A stretch of DNA of 10,417 nucleotides from Verrucomicrobiia bacterium (lineage in GTDB: Bacteria > Verrucomicrobiota > Verrucomicrobiia > Opitutales > Opitutaceae), in the NCBI GenBank assembly GCA_030424825.1, contig JAUHWE010000108.1, positions 1 through 10,417 on the forward strand. The letters are read 5' to 3'. The position numbers and the translations under genes are program-made. Below, in pieces: positions 6,534-10,417 of the stretch (its first letter is position 1; each line of letters starts with the position of its first letter). The notes beneath the pieces were generated by a model. That model did no database searches and was not told where the DNA came from. It worked only from the letters and a program-made list of their open reading frames with translations.

Positions 6534-7409
6534 ATGCCCAATCTAAGAGAAATCCGCCGGCGTATTAAGTCGGTCAAGAACACTCGCCAAATCACGAAGG
6601 CGATGGAGCTTGTTGCGGCCTCGAAGATGAAAAAGGCTCAGCAAGCAGCTATCTCGGGGCAACCTTATGCAGCATTGCTTGCTGAAACGCTTTCTCATAT
6701 TTCTACTCGTATTGAAGAATTGGATCATCCTTTTTTCAAGGAACGGGAAGTTAAGACAAGAGGTATCATCATAGTCAGTACTGACCGTGGCTTGTGTGGC
6801 CCACTTAACGGAAATTTGTTTCGAGAGGTATTAAACTCCGAAATAGACATGAAGTTTGTGAGTGTCGGCAGAAAGGGTAGGCAATTCCTTAGCCGAACGA
6901 GTCGAGACTTACTGGCTGACTTTGAGATCGGAGACGCAGTCAAATACACGAAAGTGAAGCAGCTTACGGAGTTTATGATCGATAAGTATCTTTCGGGTGA
7001 AGTGGATACGGTCGAGATTTTATACCCGCGCTTTGTAAATGTGCTGACACAAGCGCCCTCTTTTGGAAAACTGCTCCCGATCACAGGATTGGATGACATG
7101 ATCACGGAGTTGCGTGGAAGGGATGCTGAGCCATACGAGTCTTCAGAAGATGATCGTAACTTCGTCTTCGAGCCGGATGTGAATTCCATTTTGAATTCAC
7201 TTCTTCCACTTTTCGTAGACCGTCAGGCGTACCAAGCAATTTTAAGTGCTCGGGCCTCCGAGCATAGCGCGAGAATGGTAGCGATGAAAACTGCTAAAGA
7301 TAACGCTACAAAACTGCTCGATTCACTCACCCTTCAATTTAACAAGGCGCGGCAGGCCGCGATCACTCAAGAGATCCTCGAGATCGCTGCCGCGACTTCT
7401 CAAGGTTGA
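6534..7409 (+). CDS. atpG: ATP synthase F1 subunit gamma (central rotor)
   Basis: Gamma is the rotating shaft that couples the c-ring to the beta subunits. The 291 residues begin with the conserved helix M-P-N-L-R-E-I-R-R-R-I (1-11), then T-R-Q-I-T-K-A-M-E-L-V-A-A-S-K-M (17-32). The Rossmann-like middle domain carries S-T-D-R-G-L-C-G-P-L-N-G-N (82-94). The protein ends in the long C-terminal helix A-S-E-H-S-A-R-M-V-A-M (241-251) through N-K-A-R-Q-A-A-I-T-Q-E-I (270-281). The two terminal helices form the coiled coil inside the alpha3beta3 ring. Length is normal (E. coli 287). An acidic stretch (E-S-S-E-D-D, 202-207) lies in the middle domain. The gene follows atpA after 45 bases with no Shine-Dalgarno site. 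Confidence 0.96.
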   Translation: MPNLREIRRRIKSVKNTRQITKAMELVAASKMKKAQQAAISGQPYAALLAETLSHISTRIEELDHPFFKEREVKTRGIIIVSTDRGLCGPLNGNLFREVLNSEIDMKFVSVGRKGRQFLSRTSRDLLADFEIGDAVKYTKVKQLTEFMIDKYLSGEVDTVEILYPRFVNVLTQAPSFGKLLPITGLDDMITELRGRDAEPYESSEDDRNFVFEPDVNSILNSLLPLFVDRQAYQAILSARASEHSARMVAMKTAKDNATKLLDSLTLQFNKARQAAITQEILEIAAATSQG

Positions 7410-7420
7410 TTCACCTATAA

Positions 7421-8869
<1,449 letters not shown>

Positions 8870-8890
8870 TTTTCGTAACGAACCATTGAA

Positions 8891-9292
8891 ATGAACATCG
8901 AGATCGTCACACCAGAAGCCAAGGTCTACGAAGACACGATAGATTCTGTGGTCATGCCGACGACCTCAGGGGAGATCGATATTCTTCCAGGTCACATTCC
9001 GATTGTGACCGAGATTCAGGCCGGTGAACTAATTGTTGAAAAATCAGGGACGCGTCAAAGTCTAGCCATCAGTAAAGGTTTTGCCCAATGTGTGGGCGAC
9101 AAGATCTCCATTCTAGCGGAAGACGCGATTCACATCAACGAGATTGATGAATCTGCAGTCGAAGCGGCTCAAAAGAGGGCTGAAAACGCTCTCGCCACAA
9201 TGGAGAAGATGTCCGACGAAGAAGTGGCCATGCTAGAAACGCAAATCGCGTATGCGAGAGCACAGATACTAGTTAAGCGAAAAAAAAAATAA
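8891..9292 (+). CDS. atpC: ATP synthase F1 subunit epsilon
   Basis: Epsilon sits on gamma and the c-ring and can inhibit ATP hydrolysis through its C-terminal helices. The 133 residues comprise an N-terminal beta-sandwich (about 1-85, with the family motif G-E-I-D-I-L-P-G-H-I-P-I-V-T, 27-40) and a two-helix C-terminal domain (about 88-130) that is close to full length (E. coli epsilon is about 139 aa), so inhibitory behaviour is possible. The tail is strongly basic (V-K-R-K-K-K) and is encoded by a run of ten A (9280-9289). The gene follows atpD after 21 bases and ends the operon. No Shine-Dalgarno site is seen. Confidence 0.95.
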   Translation: MNIEIVTPEAKVYEDTIDSVVMPTTSGEIDILPGHIPIVTEIQAGELIVEKSGTRQSLAISKGFAQCVGDKISILAEDAIHINEIDESAVEAAQKRAENALATMEKMSDEEVAMLETQIAYARAQILVKRKKK

Positions 9293-9300
9293 ATTGATTT

Positions 9301-9313
9301 TTCAGAAACTGAA
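9301..9313 (+). terminator. Weak candidate terminator after atpC
   Basis: TTCAG (9301-9305) pairs with CTGAA (9309-9313) around an AAA loop, and CTTTTAC follows nine bases after the atpC stop. The stem is only five pairs and A/T-rich, so it would be a poor intrinsic terminator. No better one is seen before the next gene. Confidence 0.2.
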
Positions 9314-9401
9314 CTTTTACCCCTGCCAATTTTCTACCTCGAAGTTTTTGGCGAATATGGAAGTTGCTAGGGTGAAAATGATATCTATTTTTATATAAAA
9401 T

Positions 9402-9417
9402 CAACTATGCATGGTTG
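9402..9417. repeat. 16-bp near-perfect palindrome CAACTATGCATGGTTG
   Basis: Seven of eight symmetric pairs are Watson-Crick and the eighth (T9406/G9413) would be a G-U pair in RNA. It lies about 50 bases before the permease start and could be a regulator site. Confidence 0.35.
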
Positions 9418-9420
9418 GTA

Positions 9421-9441
9421 TTATTAGTATATATCTAATAA
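9421..9441. repeat. Inverted repeat TTATTAG-TATATAT-CTAATAA
   Basis: Two perfect 7-base arms surround TATATAT, giving a 21-base dyad that starts four bases after the previous palindrome and ends 28 bases before the permease ATG. Operator or promoter function is possible; low complexity makes chance a real alternative. Confidence 0.35.
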
Positions 9442-9469
9442 GGCAAAATGAAAGTGACAGTCCAACCAG

Positions 9470-10282
9470 ATGAAAACTCTAAAAATAGTCCTAGAACCCG
9501 TTTTTTGCATTACTCATCGTTTCGATCTATTTAAACAATTAACAAAACGTGCGGTAGAAATACAGCATAAGGGAAGTCATCTGGGATTGATTTGGTCTGT
9601 TTTACAACCTTTACTACTTCTCGTTGTGTACGTTTTTGTTTTTGGATATATTTATGGGGGTAGCTTTAGAGACGGAGAATCCAGAGTTGAATTTGGAATA
9701 AACATCTTTATCGGCATTATCTGCCTCCATTTCCTTACAGAAGTAATATCTACCGCACCGACTCAAATAGTTTCGAATCCGAGTTTTGTAAAAAAAGTAG
9801 TATTTCCATTGGAAATACTACCCGCATCGATCGTAGCATCTGCTTCGATTCATTTTGTTATAGGATTAATTTTAGTGGGATTAGGTCTTGCAATATATGG
9901 TGGATACCCGGGACCCCAGTTGTTTTTATTTCCTTTGGTGGTGTTTCCCTGTTTACTATTAGCGATGGGTCTTTCTTGGCTATTTTCCGCTCTTGGTGTA
10001 TTTTTTCGTGATTTAGGTCAGGTAATTCCGTTTTTGTCTGTTGTCTTACTCTTCTCTAGTGGTGTGTTTTATTCTCCAAGTGATGTTCCTGAGGAGGTGT
10101 ATCATTATTTAAAATACAATCCGGTGTTACATTTCATTGATTTGACCAGGAAGTGTCTATTGACTGGTGAATCTATAGAGTGGAGTTGGTTAGGATATTT
10201 ATATTTGATTGGATATGGTACCTTTCAGATTGGCTATCGAGTGTTTTGTAGGTTAAAAAGTGCTTTTGCAGATGTAATATAA
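9470..10282 (+). CDS. wzm: Wzm-like ABC-2 polysaccharide export permease
   Basis: This is the membrane subunit of an exporter that moves undecaprenyl-linked O-antigen or a similar polysaccharide across the inner membrane. The 270 residues show the family entry motif H-K-G-S-H-L-G-L-I-W-S-V-L-Q-P (33-47), about six membrane spans (near 40-62, 76-98, 115-143, 152-177, 184-201, 238-258), V-K-K-V-V-F-P-L-E-I-L-P (107-118), F-F-R-D-L-G-Q (178-184), S-G-V-F-Y-S-P (197-203), Y-N-P-V-L-H-F-I-D (216-224) and the typical end F-A-D-V-I (266-270). TagG and KpsM belong to the same superfamily, but the wzt-like gene 19 bases downstream favours Wzm. Codons and base use are A/T-richer than in the atp genes (many TTA, ATA, AGA), as often seen for transferred surface-polysaccharide genes. 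The ATG at 9470 lacks a Shine-Dalgarno site; another ATG (9448) opens an overlapping frame of 28 codons. The substrate cannot be told. Confidence 0.9.
   Translation: MKTLKIVLEPVFCITHRFDLFKQLTKRAVEIQHKGSHLGLIWSVLQPLLLLVVYVFVFGYIYGGSFRDGESRVEFGINIFIGIICLHFLTEVISTAPTQIVSNPSFVKKVVFPLEILPASIVASASIHFVIGLILVGLGLAIYGGYPGPQLFLFPLVVFPCLLLAMGLSWLFSALGVFFRDLGQVIPFLSVVLLFSSGVFYSPSDVPEEVYHYLKYNPVLHFIDLTRKCLLTGESIEWSWLGYLYLIGYGTFQIGYRVFCRLKSAFADVI
9797..9821 (-). terminator. Perfect 11-bp hairpin inside wzm, terminator-like on the - strand
   Basis: GTAGTATTTCC (9797-9807) and GGAAATACTAC (9811-9821) are exact reverse complements around a three-base loop. A run of seven A (9790-9796) adjoins it, so a - strand transcript would have a hairpin directly followed by seven U. 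The bases also encode the conserved V-V-F-P-L-E-I-L segment, so it may be coincidental. Confidence 0.4.
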
Positions 10283-10301
10283 TATTTGGTACATTTGTAA
10301 A

Positions 10302-10417
10302 ATGAAAGATAGAATAATATCAGTCAGAAATGTGAGGAAAACCTATTCCGTTTGGAATAAACCTTCTCACCGATTCTCAAGCCCTATTTATAATATTTTA
10401 TTGAATGGCCTGCCAAA
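10302..10417 (+). CDS. wzt: Wzt-like ABC transporter ATPase, N-terminal part (3' truncated by window edge)
   Basis: A frame opens at the ATG at 10302 and runs to the window end without a stop, giving 38 codons. The start, I-S-V-R-N-V-R-K-T-Y-S-V-W (6-18) followed by N-K-P-S-H-R-F, fits the opening of Wzt/TagH-type polysaccharide-export ATPases: a first beta strand, then K-x-Y, then a proline and arginine in a short variable stretch before the P-loop. The Walker A motif and the rest, including any carbohydrate-binding C-terminal domain, lie beyond the window. It begins 19 bases after the permease stop, in the same direction and with the same A/T-rich composition, so the two are very likely an operon encoding one exporter. 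No Shine-Dalgarno site is seen (leader TTGTAAAATG). The identification rests on this short stretch plus the neighbour. Confidence 0.75.
   Translation, partial: MKDRIISVRNVRKTYSVWNKPSHRFSSPIYNILLNGLP

Larger units (their letters stand above)
9293..9469 (+). other. Intergenic region between the atp operon and the export locus
   Basis: This 177-base gap turns markedly A/T-rich from about 9370. No gene is supported apart from a short overlapping frame starting at 9448. It holds a weak hairpin right after atpC, two adjacent dyad symmetries (9402-9441) and TATATAAAA (9392-9400). I could not assign a convincing -35/-10 pair. Confidence 0.7.

Noticed and set aside
9325..9352. GCCAA...TTGGC hairpin as an atp operon terminator
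   Set aside because: The stem is broken by mismatched T-rich internal loops and no T-run follows it.

Overview
The window is an ordinary bacterial chromosome segment with every confident gene on the + strand. It carries a phosphate-type two-component system (response regulator cut by the left edge, then the sensor kinase), the tRNA methyltransferase gene trmB, a complete eight-gene F1Fo ATP synthase operon (atpB-E-F-H-A-G-D-C), and the start of a polysaccharide ABC export locus (wzm-like permease, then a wzt-like ATPase cut by the right edge). One small membrane protein is probably encoded on the - strand between trmB and atpB.

Organism: a Gram-negative bacterium is likely, because the permease/ATPase pair resembles LPS O-antigen exporters. 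Almost none of the genes has a Shine-Dalgarno sequence; most starts sit behind short A/T-rich leaders, and only trmB has a clear GGAGG. Subunit a starts with a signal-peptide-like segment, and subunit delta is compact (131 aa). These traits fit the Bacteroidota/Verrucomicrobiota part of the tree. My guess is Verrucomicrobiota (Opitutae-like), from general impression only, since no database could be searched.

Layout: 1-384 response regulator (partial); 401-1696 kinase; 1697-2317 trmB, starting on the base after the kinase stop; 2343-2549 small tail-anchored-like protein on the - strand; 2550-2733 divergent intergenic region with candidate promoters and an inverted repeat; 2734-9292 ATP synthase operon; 9293-9469 A/T-rich gap with two dyad symmetries; 9470-10282 permease; 10302-10417 start of the ATPase.

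How they work together: the kinase and regulator form a signalling pair, probably for phosphate. The atp genes give the whole rotary enzyme in the common bacterial order (Fo a, c, b; then F1 delta, alpha, gamma, beta, epsilon), without an upstream atpI/atpZ. The c subunit has the H+-type pattern (Glu58, Na+ ligands absent). The permease and ATPase would form one exporter for an undecaprenyl-linked polysaccharide; their A/T-richer sequence and codon use set them apart from the atp genes. I saw no sign of a wholly new system. The most interesting signals are RNA-level: hairpins on both sides of atpE, translation starts without Shine-Dalgarno sequences, the compact delta subunit, and a perfect 11-bp hairpin inside the permease gene that has terminator form on the opposite strand.
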